DNA from: Vulcanimicrobiota bacterium
GTDB taxonomy: Bacteria; Vulcanimicrobiota; Vulcanimicrobiia; Vulcanimicrobiales; Vulcanimicrobiaceae
Assembly: GCA_019233165.1 (NCBI GenBank)
Contig: JAFAMS010000148.1
Coordinates: 1-8,423 of the forward strand
Direction: 5' to 3'
Length of the DNA stretch: 8,423 bases
Shown here piece by piece: positions 1-7,052 of the stretch; the first letter of the stretch is position 1, and each line of letters opens with the position of its first letter. The notes under the pieces were generated by a model. That model was given only the letters and a program-made list of their open reading frames with translations, was not told where the DNA came from and searched no databases. The translations under genes and the position numbers were made by a program.

Positions 1-424
1 TGGTCCCGGCGAAGTTGCCGTGCTTGAGCGCGTCGCCCGAGCGGTCGACGCCCGGGCCTTTCCCGTACCACATCCCGATCACGCCGTCGACGTCCGCGTG
101 CGGATGCTCGTCGAGCATCTGCGTCCCGATCAGCGCGGTCGCGGCGAGCTCCTCGCTCTGCGCCGGGAGATGCAGGATCCCGTTCTCCTCGACGACGGAG
201 CCCGCCGCGCGCAACGCCAAGTCGTAGCCACCGAGCGGCGAACCCGGATAGCCGGTGATGAAGGTGCGGGTGCGCAGGCCCGCTGTGGCATCTCGGCGCC
301 GCTGCTCGATCGGAAGACGAACGAGCGTCTGCATCCCGTTCAGATACAGACGCCCCGCGGTTTTACGGTATCGGTCGTCGAGGCGCGGGTTTTCGGTTGA
401 AGCGTCTACCGGATCAGTACGAAT
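1..424 (-). CDS. Indolepyruvate/arylpyruvate:ferredoxin oxidoreductase, N-terminal part (cut by left edge)
   Basis: This is the N-terminal ~140 residues of the large thiamine-diphosphate-dependent indolepyruvate ferredoxin oxidoreductase family, which decarboxylates arylpyruvates to aryl-acetyl-CoA and reduces ferredoxin. The frame is open from the left edge to a stop at 473-475. Visible hallmarks, numbered from 424, are LDDRY (15-19), GMQTLVRLP (30-38), TGYPGSPLGGYD (57-68), SEELAAT (90-96), and GMWYGKGPGVDRSGD followed by ALKHGNFAG (117-140). The family's single-chain form is above 1,100 residues, so most of the gene lies outside the window. It is last in the minus-strand operon and its N-terminus overlaps the end of livK. 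No ATG, GTG or TTG lies upstream of the conserved LDDRY; the first ATG, at 334, falls inside conserved sequence and would remove about 30 residues. The boundary at 424 is an in-frame ATT and only a placeholder. Family call firm; start and exact substrate uncertain. Confidence 0.85.
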   Translation of the reverse strand, partial: MRTDPVDASTENPRLDDRYRKTAGRLYLNGMQTLVRLPIEQRRRDATAGLRTRTFITGYPGSPLGGYDLALRAAGSVVEENGILHLPAQSEELAATALIGTQMLDEHPHADVDGVIGMWYGKGPGVDRSGDALKHGNFAGT

Positions 425-1578
425 TTGCCGTCGACTACCTTCGCGATAACGTCGGCGTTGGGGGCGAGCCCGTTATGGTCTTGCGGCGAGGTCTTGAACG
501 TTCCGCTCACGCCGACGTAAGTGACGTGTTCGAGCGCTTCGCGCAACTTAGCCGGATCGGGGCCCGACTTCGCCAGCGCCTGCTTGAGCCAATAGAGCGA
601 GTCGTAAGCGAATCCACCGAACATGTTTGCGGGCTTGTCCTTCGGAAACGCGTTGTTGAAGGCCTCGACGTAGTGAACGATCAGCTTCTTCGACGGGTCT
701 GAGTTCGGAAGCTGGCTTCCGATCGACACGCGCGACGTCGCGATATACGCACCGTTGAGCGCCTGACCCGCTTGATCGAGGAAACGCTGATCGGCCGCTC
801 CGTCGGAGAAGTAGAGCGGAAGGTTCCCGAGCGAGAGTTGACGGTAACCCTTCGCGACGACGTACACCGATGGGAGCGTGCTCCAGACCAAAATCCCCTG
901 CGGGTTCGCGGCGCGCAACTTCGTCAGTTGCGTCGTGGCGTCGGTTGCGGTCGCGTCGATCGCTTCGGAGGCGACGACTTCGAAGCCCTCGCCCTTGCCT
1001 GCTTCGCTGAAGTGCGCGATGCCCGTCTTTCCGTAGTCGTCGTTGCGATACACCGCGCCGAACCGCGTCGTACCCTGCGCCTTCATGAACTTTTGCATCA
1101 TCTGTGCGACCGACGTGTCGGTCGGCGGGATCTTGAAAATCCACTGATGCGACTCGACCGGCTCGATGACGGTCGCCGAAGAGGCGTACGCGATCATCGG
1201 GATGTGCGCTTGCTGCGCGATCGGAACCATCGCCAGGCTGCCCTGCGTGATCGACGTGCCGAGGATCGCGAGGACGTGCTGGTCGACGAGGCGCCGGGTC
1301 GCGTTGACGGCGTTCGCCGGGGACGTCTCGTCGTCGATGACGGTGACTTGGAGCGGATGCCCGTTGACGCCGCCCGACTTGTTGATCTCATCGACGGCGA
1401 GTTGGATGCTATCCGCTTCCGGACGCCCCAGCGTCGCTGCCGGTCCGCTCTCGCAGACGACCGCGCCGATGACGTATGGCTCGTTCGCGGCGTCTCCGGC
1501 TTGCGGGCGCAAACTGAGTCCGCCCGCGACGAAGAGCGCGGCAATACCGAGCGAGATTAGGCGACCAAACCCCCTCAT
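406..1578 (-). CDS. livK: HAAT-family (LivK-like) periplasmic solute-binding protein
   Basis: This 390-residue protein is the extracytoplasmic receptor of the Liv-type ABC importer encoded by its neighbours. The ATG at 1578 is chosen over the longer frame opening at 1644 because it has a strong AAGGAAGGAG ribosome site 9 bases upstream and begins a proper Sec signal peptide: charged MRGFGR, hydrophobic core at residues 7-23, likely cleavage after GDAA (about residue 31). The longer version would overlap livF and bury the signal peptide. No lipobox is seen, so a soluble periplasmic protein is expected. Type-I binding-fold marks are DSIQLAVDEIN with GGVNGHPLQV, DDETSPANAV, YRNDDYGKTG, and near the C-terminus GTFKTSPQDHNGL, typical of the Peripla_BP_6 family. 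Relatives bind branched-chain amino acids, amides, urea or aromatic acids, and the ligand cannot be read from sequence. The enzyme neighbours favour an aromatic acid. It is unusual in being encoded after the ATPases instead of first. Confidence 0.9.
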   Translation of the reverse strand: MRGFGRLISLGIAALFVAGGLSLRPQAGDAANEPYVIGAVVCESGPAATLGRPEADSIQLAVDEINKSGGVNGHPLQVTVIDDETSPANAVNATRRLVDQHVLAILGTSITQGSLAMVPIAQQAHIPMIAYASSATVIEPVESHQWIFKIPPTDTSVAQMMQKFMKAQGTTRFGAVYRNDDYGKTGIAHFSEAGKGEGFEVVASEAIDATATDATTQLTKLRAANPQGILVWSTLPSVYVVAKGYRQLSLGNLPLYFSDGAADQRFLDQAGQALNGAYIATSRVSIGSQLPNSDPSKKLIVHYVEAFNNAFPKDKPANMFGGFAYDSLYWLKQALAKSGPDPAKLREALEHVTYVGVSGTFKTSPQDHNGLAPNADVIAKVVDGKFVLIR

Positions 1579-1587
1579 TGACGGTTG

Positions 1588-1597
1588 CTCCTTCCTT
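1588..1597 (-). promoter_or_regulatory. Strong ribosome binding site of livK
   Basis: On the minus strand the sequence AAGGAAGGAG lies 9 bases before the ATG at 1578. It is one of only two clear Shine-Dalgarno sequences in the operon and it decides the start of livK. A strong independent ribosome site suits a binding protein, which is usually made in excess over the membrane components. Confidence 0.75.
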
Positions 1598-1612
1598 AGG
1601 TACCGGCCCCGC

Positions 1613-1628
1613 CGAGCTACCGAGCTAC
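1613..1628. repeat. Perfect tandem duplication of 8 bases at the livF stop
   Basis: CGAGCTAC occurs twice in direct tandem (1613-1620 and 1621-1628). On the minus strand the first copy met contains the livF stop TAG (1627-1625), and the second copy lies just downstream in the 46-base livF-livK spacer. It looks like a small slippage duplication. No function is evident. Confidence 0.5.
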
Positions 1629-2341
1629 TTTGTCCTTCCGGCAAAATAGGTCTTGCCGGTCCTTACCAAATCCTCCGCGAGACCTTCATCCACGATGCGC
1701 CCGCGTTCCATGAAGTACGCGCGGCCGCAGATTCGTGCGGCCATCCGCAAGTTCTGCTCGACCAGAACGATCGTCGCTCCACCTGCGGCGAGACGCCCGA
1801 GGGCGGCGAAGTTCTCCGCGCGAACGCGCGGCGCGAGTCCGAGGCTCGGCTCGTCGAGGAGGAGCAGCTCGGGCTTCGCCATCAACGCCCGTCCGATCGC
1901 GACCATCTGTTGCTCGCCGCCCGAGAGCGAGCCGGCCGGCGTCCGGAGCAGTTTGCGAAGCGGCGGAAAGAGCTCGAGGACGTGCTCGATTTCCGCGCCG
2001 AGGTCCTTGCGCTCGTCGCGCGCATACGCACCAAGCATGAGGTTCTCACGGACCGTGAGCGGTCCGAAGAGCTGTCTGCGTTCCGGGACGAGCGCGACCC
2101 GGCGGCGCGCCATCCGCTCCGGAGACAGACCGGTAACGTCATCGCCCTGGAGGCGGACGCGGCCGGCGGCCGGACGGAAGAGCCCGACGACCGCGCCGAG
2201 CAGCGTCGTCTTCCCCGCCCCGTTCGGTCCGACGACGGCGACGGTCTCGCCCCGTTCGACGTGCAGGCTGACGTCCCACAGGATTTGAACGCGGCCACGA
2301 AACGTGACGACGCCCTCGAGCGCGAGAACTGTCTCGCTCAC
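1625..2341 (-). CDS. livF: Branched-chain-type ABC importer ATPase LivF
   Basis: This 238-residue cytoplasmic ATPase powers the Liv-type importer together with LivG. Motifs in order are Walker A GPNGAGKTT (38-46), the family-typical VPERRQLFGPLTVRENL segment (85-101), the ABC signature LSGGEQQ (139-145), Walker B LLLLDEP (159-165), and the switch region VEQN, where Gln replaces the usual His. That replacement and the short length separate LivF from LivG, and the length is normal for LivF. Translation starts at a GTG at 2341 that overlaps the livG stop by four bases (GTGA), indicating translational coupling. No good Shine-Dalgarno is seen. Substrate choice lies with the permeases and binding protein. 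Confidence 0.93.
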   Translation of the reverse strand: MSETVLALEGVVTFRGRVQILWDVSLHVERGETVAVVGPNGAGKTTLLGAVVGLFRPAAGRVRLQGDDVTGLSPERMARRRVALVPERRQLFGPLTVRENLMLGAYARDERKDLGAEIEHVLELFPPLRKLLRTPAGSLSGGEQQMVAIGRALMAKPELLLLDEPSLGLAPRVRAENFAALGRLAAGGATIVLVEQNLRMAARICGRAYFMERGRIVDEGLAEDLVRTGKTYFAGRTK

Positions 2342-3105
2342 GCGACGATCTCGTCGCCGATGTACGCGTCGAGGACGATCGGATCGTTGACGATCGCATC
2401 GGGGATGCCTTCCGCGATCTTCTTGCCGTGATCCAGGACGACGAACCTATCCGCTGCTGCGAGCAGATTCGCGAGGTCGTGCTCGACGAAGAGAACGCAC
2501 ACGCCGCGCTCCCGCGCCGAGCGGACGAGCGCCAGGACGCGCGCGATCTCGTCGCCGCTCAGACCGGAGAGCGGTTCGTCCAGCAGGAGCACCCGCGGTT
2601 CGATCGCGAGCGCGCGTAGGATCTCGAGCATCCGCTCCTGACCGAACGAGAGTGATTCGGTCGGCGAGGCGACGTGCGCTTCGAGCGGCGTTCCGGCGAG
2701 CAGCGCGTCGGCGTCGCGTCCCAAGCGCTCGAGTTCGGCGCGCTCGCCGGGCAGGCCGAGTCCGGCCGGGATCAATGCGCGCTCGACCCTTCTGTGGCGC
2801 GCCGCAAGTGCGACGACGATGCTCTCGCGGACTGTCAATCCCCAAAACATCACGGGCGTCTGAAACGTCCGCGTGACGCCGAGCGCCGCAATCCTGTGCA
2901 CCGGAAGCGCGGTCAGTACGTTGCCGTCGAGGACGACGCGCCCCGCACTCGGGGGCTGGACTCCGCCGATCACGTTGAACAGCGTCGTTTTCCCGGCGCC
3001 GTTCGGCCCGATGACGCCGAGCACTTCGCCCGCCCGCGCCTCGAACGTCACGTCCTCGAGCGCGACGACCCCGCCGAATCTGACGGTGATACCTTCGACG
3101 TTCAC
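2338..3105 (-). CDS. livG: Branched-chain-type ABC importer ATPase LivG
   Basis: This is the second ATPase of the importer, 255 residues from the chosen GTG at 3105, which sits two bases after the livH stop TAG (3110-3108). The frame is open further upstream, but that stretch is Arg-rich readthrough of the livH 3' end, and homology-like sequence begins at NVEGITVRFGG, so the GTG is preferred. Motifs are Walker A GPNGAGKTT (33-41), Q-loop TRTFQTP (Gln82), ABC signature LSFGQ (152-156), Walker B VLLLDEP (172-178) and H-loop VEHD (His209). The TRTFQ block and the extra helical segment at about residues 100-145 are typical of LivG, and so is the length. It overlaps livF by four bases and is probably translated by coupling from livH. 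Confidence 0.93.
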   Translation of the reverse strand: MNVEGITVRFGGVVALEDVTFEARAGEVLGVIGPNGAGKTTLFNVIGGVQPPSAGRVVLDGNVLTALPVHRIAALGVTRTFQTPVMFWGLTVRESIVVALAARHRRVERALIPAGLGLPGERAELERLGRDADALLAGTPLEAHVASPTESLSFGQERMLEILRALAIEPRVLLLDEPLSGLSGDEIARVLALVRSARERGVCVLFVEHDLANLLAAADRFVVLDHGKKIAEGIPDAIVNDPIVLDAYIGDEIVA

Positions 3106-3107
3106 GC

Positions 3108-3989
3108 CTACGCGCGCCGCGCGGCGCGCCCGAGCAGCCCTTGCGGACGCGCGACGAGGACCGCGAGCAGGATGACGAACGCGATCCCCTGCTCCCACGC
3201 GCTCGCCAAAAACCCGCCGGAAAGCTTCTCGACGATACCCAAAACGAAGCCGCCTATCAGCGCGCCCGGAAGGCTATCGAGCCCGCCGAGGATCGCCGCG
3301 ACGAAACCGTTGAGCCCGAGGCTCAAGCCCATGTCGTACGACGCGCTCGTAATCGGAGCGATGACGATCCCACCGATCGCCCCGATCGCCGCTGCGGCGA
3401 CGAAGCTCCAAAACGAGAACGCGCCGAGCGGCATCCCGAAGACGCGAGCGATGCCGGGATTCACCATCGCCGCGCGGACCGCAGCACCGAGATAGGTGCG
3501 CCGAAAGAACGCGTAGAGCGCAAGCACCAGCGCGAGGTCGGTTGCGAACACCCACATCGCCTGCGGGGGGATCGTTCCGCCGAAGATCGCGAGCGACGTC
3601 CCGCCGGTGAACGCCGGAAGCAGCAGTGGATTCGTCCCCCAAACGAAAAGCGCGGCGCCGCGAATCGCGACGTCGAGCCCGAGCGTGATGAAGATCAACG
3701 TCACGGTTCCGTAGTGACGAGCCGGGCGCAACGCGGCATATTGCGCGACGCCGCCGACGACCGCCGCCGCCGCCACGGCGGCGAGCGCGGCAAGCGGGAT
3801 CGGCCAGCCGTGCGCGTAGAGCGAAGAGGACGTCATCGCGCCGATCATCGCGAACTCGCCCTGCGCGAAATTGATGATCCCCGAGACTTGGTAGACGAGC
3901 ACGAAACCGGCGGCGATCAAGGCGAAGATCCCACCGACGACGAGGCCCGCGAGGACGAATTGCCAGACCTCGGCGGCGAGCTCGGTCAT
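3108..3989 (-). CDS. livH: Branched-chain-type ABC importer permease LivH
   Basis: This 293-residue inner-membrane protein is one of the two permeases of the importer. It is strongly hydrophobic with about eight membrane spans. The first covers roughly residues 10-33 and is followed by the family hallmark VSGIINFAQGEFAMIGA (35-51). Later spans lie near 62-85, 93-115, 140-160, 190-215 and 225-280. The AAMVNPGIARVFGMPLGAF stretch occupies the position of the loop that couples to the ATPases. The C-terminus ends in a short Arg/Ala tail. The start ATG overlaps the stop of the upstream PaaA-like gene by four bases (ATGA, 3989-3986). No separate ribosome site is visible, so coupling is likely. Its partner livM is not next to it but is divergent at 7053. 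Confidence 0.93.
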   Translation of the reverse strand: MTELAAEVWQFVLAGLVVGGIFALIAAGFVLVYQVSGIINFAQGEFAMIGAMTSSSLYAHGWPIPLAALAAVAAAAVVGGVAQYAALRPARHYGTVTLIFITLGLDVAIRGAALFVWGTNPLLLPAFTGGTSLAIFGGTIPPQAMWVFATDLALVLALYAFFRRTYLGAAVRAAMVNPGIARVFGMPLGAFSFWSFVAAAAIGAIGGIVIAPITSASYDMGLSLGLNGFVAAILGGLDSLPGALIGGFVLGIVEKLSGGFLASAWEQGIAFVILLAVLVARPQGLLGRAARRA

Positions 3990-4687
3990 GCAGCCGGAAG
4001 TGTCAGATCGAGCTTCACGACGACCTTCTTCACGCGCGCGAGGTAGTCGTCGCGCATCTCTCTATTCGTGCGGAACTTGATCCCGAAACGCCGGTACAGC
4101 TCGTTGTTCTTCGAATCGGCCGCGCCGAAGAACGCCGGCATCGAGGGAAAGATCGCATCGAGCGCGGCCTGCGCTTTCGCTTTCCCTTCGGGCGTCGCAA
4201 TGAGCTCTTTGACCGACTGCTCGCCGAACGCGGCGTGGAACTTCTCCTCGGGGAGCGTCGCCTTGGCAGCAGCGCGCAGCGGAAGATAGCTGCATTTGAG
4301 CAGGTCTTCCACTTGGATGATCTCGGCGAGATCGGCGACGAGCTTGATGATGCAGAACTCTTCCCAGCTCCGCAGCGGACGCTCGAAGATCGAGAGCGGA
4401 CGTTTGGCTGCACTTTGCGGGAGCATCTTTGCTTCCGCGATTCCGATCTCGCGGCCGAGCCGGAAGAAACGCACGTGATGTCCGTATTCTTCCATCGCAA
4501 CGCGGCACGTCAGCCACTTCCAGTACGGCGTCGGCGCGAATGCAACCGCGACCTCGTCGAAAACCTGCGCGCCGTACAGCTCGTTGATCGCGTGGCTGAT
4601 GACGATCTTTTCGACGGCGGTCCGATAGTCGGGCGGCTGCGCTGCGAGTGCGGCCGGGGTTTTTACCTCGGGGTGAGCTGCGGCCAT
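3986..4687 (-). CDS. PaaA-like ferritin-fold diiron protein (phenylacetyl-CoA epoxidase catalytic subunit family)
   Basis: This 233-residue protein resembles PaaA, the catalytic subunit of phenylacetyl-CoA 1,2-epoxidase, along most of its length. Seen directly are a likely first ligand Glu36 in SHAINELYGA, a first ExxH (Glu67, His70) in AMEEYGHH, SWEEFCIIKLVADLAEIIQ (107-125) matching the PaaA segment that supplies another acidic ligand (Asp119 or Glu122), and a second ExxH (Glu148, His151) in PEEKFHAAFG. The later MPAFFG and LYRRFGIKFRTNREMRDDYL also align by eye with PaaA. It is shorter than E. coli PaaA (309 residues), lacking about 65 C-terminal residues. No PaaC or reductase PaaE gene is in view. 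The start at 4687 has a GGAGG site and overlaps the SDR 3' end by 25 bases. An oxygenase on an aryl- or acyl-CoA is inferred; an accessory or non-oxygenase role is possible. Confidence 0.8.
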   Translation of the reverse strand: MAAAHPEVKTPAALAAQPPDYRTAVEKIVISHAINELYGAQVFDEVAVAFAPTPYWKWLTCRVAMEEYGHHVRFFRLGREIGIAEAKMLPQSAAKRPLSIFERPLRSWEEFCIIKLVADLAEIIQVEDLLKCSYLPLRAAAKATLPEEKFHAAFGEQSVKELIATPEGKAKAQAALDAIFPSMPAFFGAADSKNNELYRRFGIKFRTNREMRDDYLARVKKVVVKLDLTLPAA

Positions 4688-5607
4688 GCCGAGACAGCCT
4701 CCAAATCGGTTTCGAGCGGGACGAAGAGCGGCTCGAACGTGGTTCGTACCGCAGCATCAACGTCCTCGATGCTTCCACCTTCGAGGTCGAACTGCGCGAC
4801 CGGCCGCGGCTGCGAGAAGAGATACGTTTGCCGCCCGCGGACCCCGAAGAGCTGCCCGCTGATCCGTTGGGCCGCGTCCGAAGCCAGGAACGCGACGAAC
4901 CGACCGACGTACGCCGCGTCGACCGCGAGCGCTTCATCTTTGTATGCCGCTTGCGCGTCGTTCTGTGGAACGATCGACTCGGTAACGCGCGTCGCGGCGA
5001 ACGGGGCGACCGCATTGACAGCGACGCCGGTCCGTGCCATGTCGAGTGCGGCGACGCGGGTGAGGCCGACGAGCCCGGCTTTGGCGCTCGCATACGCCGC
5101 CTGTCCGTAGTTGCCGTAGAATCCGGCGGTCGAGACGACGTTGACGATTCTGCCCCACGCGTAGCGTTCGCCGCCGCGTCCTGACTTCGCTTGCTCGCGC
5201 ATCAAAGCCGCCGCACTGCGGATCGCTTCGAACGCAGCGACCAGGTTGAGCTGCAAGACGTCCTCGTAATCGTCCATCTCGGCCTTGAACACGAACGCGT
5301 CGCGCAGGATCGCGGCGTTGTTCACCAGGATGTCGAGCCCGCCGAACGCGCTCTGCGCGAGCTCGATCGCGTGCCGCGGCGCTCCGGGCTCGGCGAGATC
5401 GTCGGTGAACGCGACGGCGCGCTCGTGCAGCCCGGTGACGAAATCGTGCGCGACGTTCTCGTCTTCACCGCGCCCGTCGATCCCCGTCCCATTGTCGGCG
5501 ACGACGACGCTCGCGCCGCGCTTCCAGAGCGCCGTCGCGATCGCCGCACCGATTCCACGTGCGCCGCCGGTGACGAGCGCGACGCGTCCCGAGAGCTCCC
5601 GGCTCAT
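4663..5607 (-). CDS. Short-chain dehydrogenase/reductase, probably acting on a hydroxyacyl-CoA
   Basis: This is a 314-residue SDR oxidoreductase. The ATG at 5607 gives MSRELSGRVALVTGG and overlaps the ligase stop by four bases (ATGA); the longer open frame upstream is Arg-rich antisense of the ligase end and is rejected. The nucleotide-binding motif TGGARGIG is at 13-20, Asp38 at the end of the second strand suggests NAD preference, and NNAA is at 96-99. The catalytic set is Asn121, Ser159, Tyr172 and Lys176 (YASAK). It is longer than the usual ~250 residues: after ISGQLFGVRGRQTYLFSQPRP there is a tail of about 50 residues, as in SDRs related to the hydroxyacyl-CoA dehydrogenase part of multifunctional beta-oxidation enzymes. 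A beta-oxidation-like step on a CoA ester fits the neighbours, but the substrate is not proven. All catalytic residues are intact. Confidence 0.85.
   Translation of the reverse strand: MSRELSGRVALVTGGARGIGAAIATALWKRGASVVVADNGTGIDGRGEDENVAHDFVTGLHERAVAFTDDLAEPGAPRHAIELAQSAFGGLDILVNNAAILRDAFVFKAEMDDYEDVLQLNLVAAFEAIRSAAALMREQAKSGRGGERYAWGRIVNVVSTAGFYGNYGQAAYASAKAGLVGLTRVAALDMARTGVAVNAVAPFAATRVTESIVPQNDAQAAYKDEALAVDAAYVGRFVAFLASDAAQRISGQLFGVRGRQTYLFSQPRPVAQFDLEGGSIEDVDAAVRTTFEPLFVPLETDLEAVSAWPQLTPR
4698..4702 (-). promoter_or_regulatory. Ribosome binding site of the PaaA-like gene
   Basis: GGAGG on the minus strand lies 10 bases before the ATG at 4687, inside the last codons of the SDR gene. It supports that start and gives this gene its own initiation signal even though it overlaps its upstream neighbour. 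Confidence 0.65.
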
Positions 5608-7031
5608 GCGATCGCCGCCCGCGTCGCCAGCTCGCGAACCGCGTGACGCGCGATTTTCCCGGTCGGAGTCTGCGGAAGCTCGTCGACGACGATCAGGAGC
5701 TCGGGCCATTTGTACTTCGCGAGCCCGCGTTCCGCAAGATGCGCGCGCACCTCGTCGAGCGTCAAGGAAGCTTCGGCCTCGAGCGTGCAGACCAGCGCGG
5801 CACGTTCGCCGAGACGGTCGTCGTCGACCGGGACGACTGCAAGTTGCCGCATCCCGCGCAGCCCCGCAAGCGAGGACTCGAGCTCGAGCGCACTGACTTT
5901 CATCCCCCCGCGATTGATCAGCTCTTTGATCCGCCCACGCAGAACGATCCTCCCCCGCTCGTCGAGCGCTGCGACGTCGCCCGTGCGCAGGAATCCGTCC
6001 GGCGTCATCGCCGCCGAGGTCGCCTGCGGTTGACCGTAGTAGCCGCGGAACATATCGGCGCGGCGATACTGCAGCTCGCCGTCGACGATGCGCGCGTCTG
6101 CGCCGCGCAGTGGGATTCCGTCGACGATCCCCGCGCCGATCTCGCTCATCCCCCAGTGCTCGAGCGGCGCGCGACCCAGCACTTTTTCCAGCCGGGACCC
6201 AAGCGCTCCGGGCATGGCGGCGCCGGCCGAACGCACTTCGCGCAGCGCGGGAAGGCGCGGAGCGCGCGCTTCGGCGACGCGTGCGACGTCGGAAAATTGC
6301 GCCGGGACCGCCCAGGCATGCGTCACGCTCTCCCGTTCGTACAGCTCGAGGCAGCGCTCGGGGTCAAACTTTGGGAGCGCGACGATCGTCGCGCCCGAGA
6401 GAAGCGCCGTATGGAGCGCGAGCAAACCGAAGAGATGCGTGAAGCCGCTCGCCGGCAAGAGCACGTCCCGTTCGCTCAAACCGGCGTCGCGGACGACTTG
6501 CATCGCGTTCGCGAGCAAGCCCTCATGCGCGTGCATGCAGATCTTCGGCTGCGGCGATTCCGTCCCCGACGTCGGCGCCAAGACGAATGGATCGGCCGGC
6601 GCCGGAGGTTCTGCCGCGCCGCTCCGCCCCGGCGCGCCGAGCCGCTGCAGGTACTCGCCGTAGAAGATCGCGCGCGCGCTCGTCCTCCGCGCGAGCTCGC
6701 CGATCTCGATCTCGCTGTACGCCGGGTGCAGCAGGAGCGCGACGGCCCCGATCCGTGCGAGCGCCAGATGCGCGGCGACGAATGCGCCGCCGTTGCGCGC
6801 GCAGATCCCGGCGACGTCGCCTTTCCCGATCCCGTGTTCGAGCGCGATCGCGACGAGCGAAGCGACGCGCGCATCCAGCTCGCTCCAACTCAACCGTTCG
6901 TTTCCGTCGACGAGCGCAAGCCGTTCGGGGTTGCGCCGCACCGTTCGCGCAAACGCCTCGCCGAGAACGAGCGACTCGAGAACGTCGCCGGTCGCGCGCG
7001 TCGGGTCGTGAAGGTATGCAGATTGGTCCAC
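5604..7031 (-). CDS. AMP-forming acyl/aryl-CoA ligase (ANL superfamily)
   Basis: This 475-residue enzyme would activate a carboxylic acid with ATP, via an acyl-adenylate, to its CoA thioester. Domains in order are an N-terminal adenylation domain (LSWSELDAR near 47-55), a phosphate-binding loop TSGTESPQPK (154-163), WGMSE (293-297), TGD (350-352), the hinge and A8 region GRIKELINRGGMKVS (366-380), and the C-terminal catalytic lysine in PTGK (Lys459). The loop is unusual: one residue longer than the standard TSGTTGxPKG, with Ile where Gly normally follows the Lys. The GTG at 7031 is chosen because sequence upstream would run into divergent livM, and no ATG exists after it before conserved sequence; no clear Shine-Dalgarno is seen. 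Length is slightly short for the family (about 500-550). It is the first gene of the operon. Aromatic or alicyclic acid ligases are plausible relatives; the substrate is unknown. Confidence 0.88.
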   Translation of the reverse strand: MDQSAYLHDPTRATGDVLESLVLGEAFARTVRRNPERLALVDGNERLSWSELDARVASLVAIALEHGIGKGDVAGICARNGGAFVAAHLALARIGAVALLLHPAYSEIEIGELARRTSARAIFYGEYLQRLGAPGRSGAAEPPAPADPFVLAPTSGTESPQPKICMHAHEGLLANAMQVVRDAGLSERDVLLPASGFTHLFGLLALHTALLSGATIVALPKFDPERCLELYERESVTHAWAVPAQFSDVARVAEARAPRLPALREVRSAGAAMPGALGSRLEKVLGRAPLEHWGMSEIGAGIVDGIPLRGADARIVDGELQYRRADMFRGYYGQPQATSAAMTPDGFLRTGDVAALDERGRIVLRGRIKELINRGGMKVSALELESSLAGLRGMRQLAVVPVDDDRLGERAALVCTLEAEASLTLDEVRAHLAERGLAKYKWPELLIVVDELPQTPTGKIARHAVRELATRAAIA

Positions 7032-7052
7032 GCGGAGACTAAGCGTAGCCGA
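7032..7052. other. 21-base divergent gap between the ligase and livM starts
   Basis: Only 21 bases separate the GTG of the ligase (minus strand) from the ATG of livM (plus strand). This is too short for two separate promoters, so the promoters must lie within or across the neighbouring coding regions. I see no convincing -35/-10 pair or operator palindrome. A GGAG at 7034-7037 lies 15 bases before the livM start, too far for a good ribosome site. Confidence 0.5.

Noticed and set aside
20..400. Plus-strand open frame of 126 codons at the left edge
   Set aside because: The opposite strand encodes clear oxidoreductase motifs over the same bases, so this is a shadow frame.
1166..2431. Plus-strand open frame of about 420 codons across livK and livF
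   Set aside because: It is a mirror of real minus-strand genes with complete motifs; its translation shows no recognisable domain and it crosses gene boundaries.
3106..3198. Longer N-terminus for LivG starting upstream within livH
   Set aside because: The extra residues are an Arg/Ala-rich out-of-frame reading of the livH end. The family-like N-terminus begins at the GTG right after the livH stop.
3141..4046. Plus-strand open frame of about 300 codons opposite livH
   Set aside because: Highly charged Arg/Asp/Glu translation typical of the antisense of a hydrophobic membrane gene in GC-rich DNA; no supporting ribosome site or motif.
5643..7052. Long plus-strand open frame running in-frame into livM, as if a large N-terminal extension
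   Set aside because: It is the exact antisense of the CoA ligase, is rich in Arg/Asp/Glu without domain-like sequence, and only becomes permease-like at about 7053. High GC removes stops in this frame.
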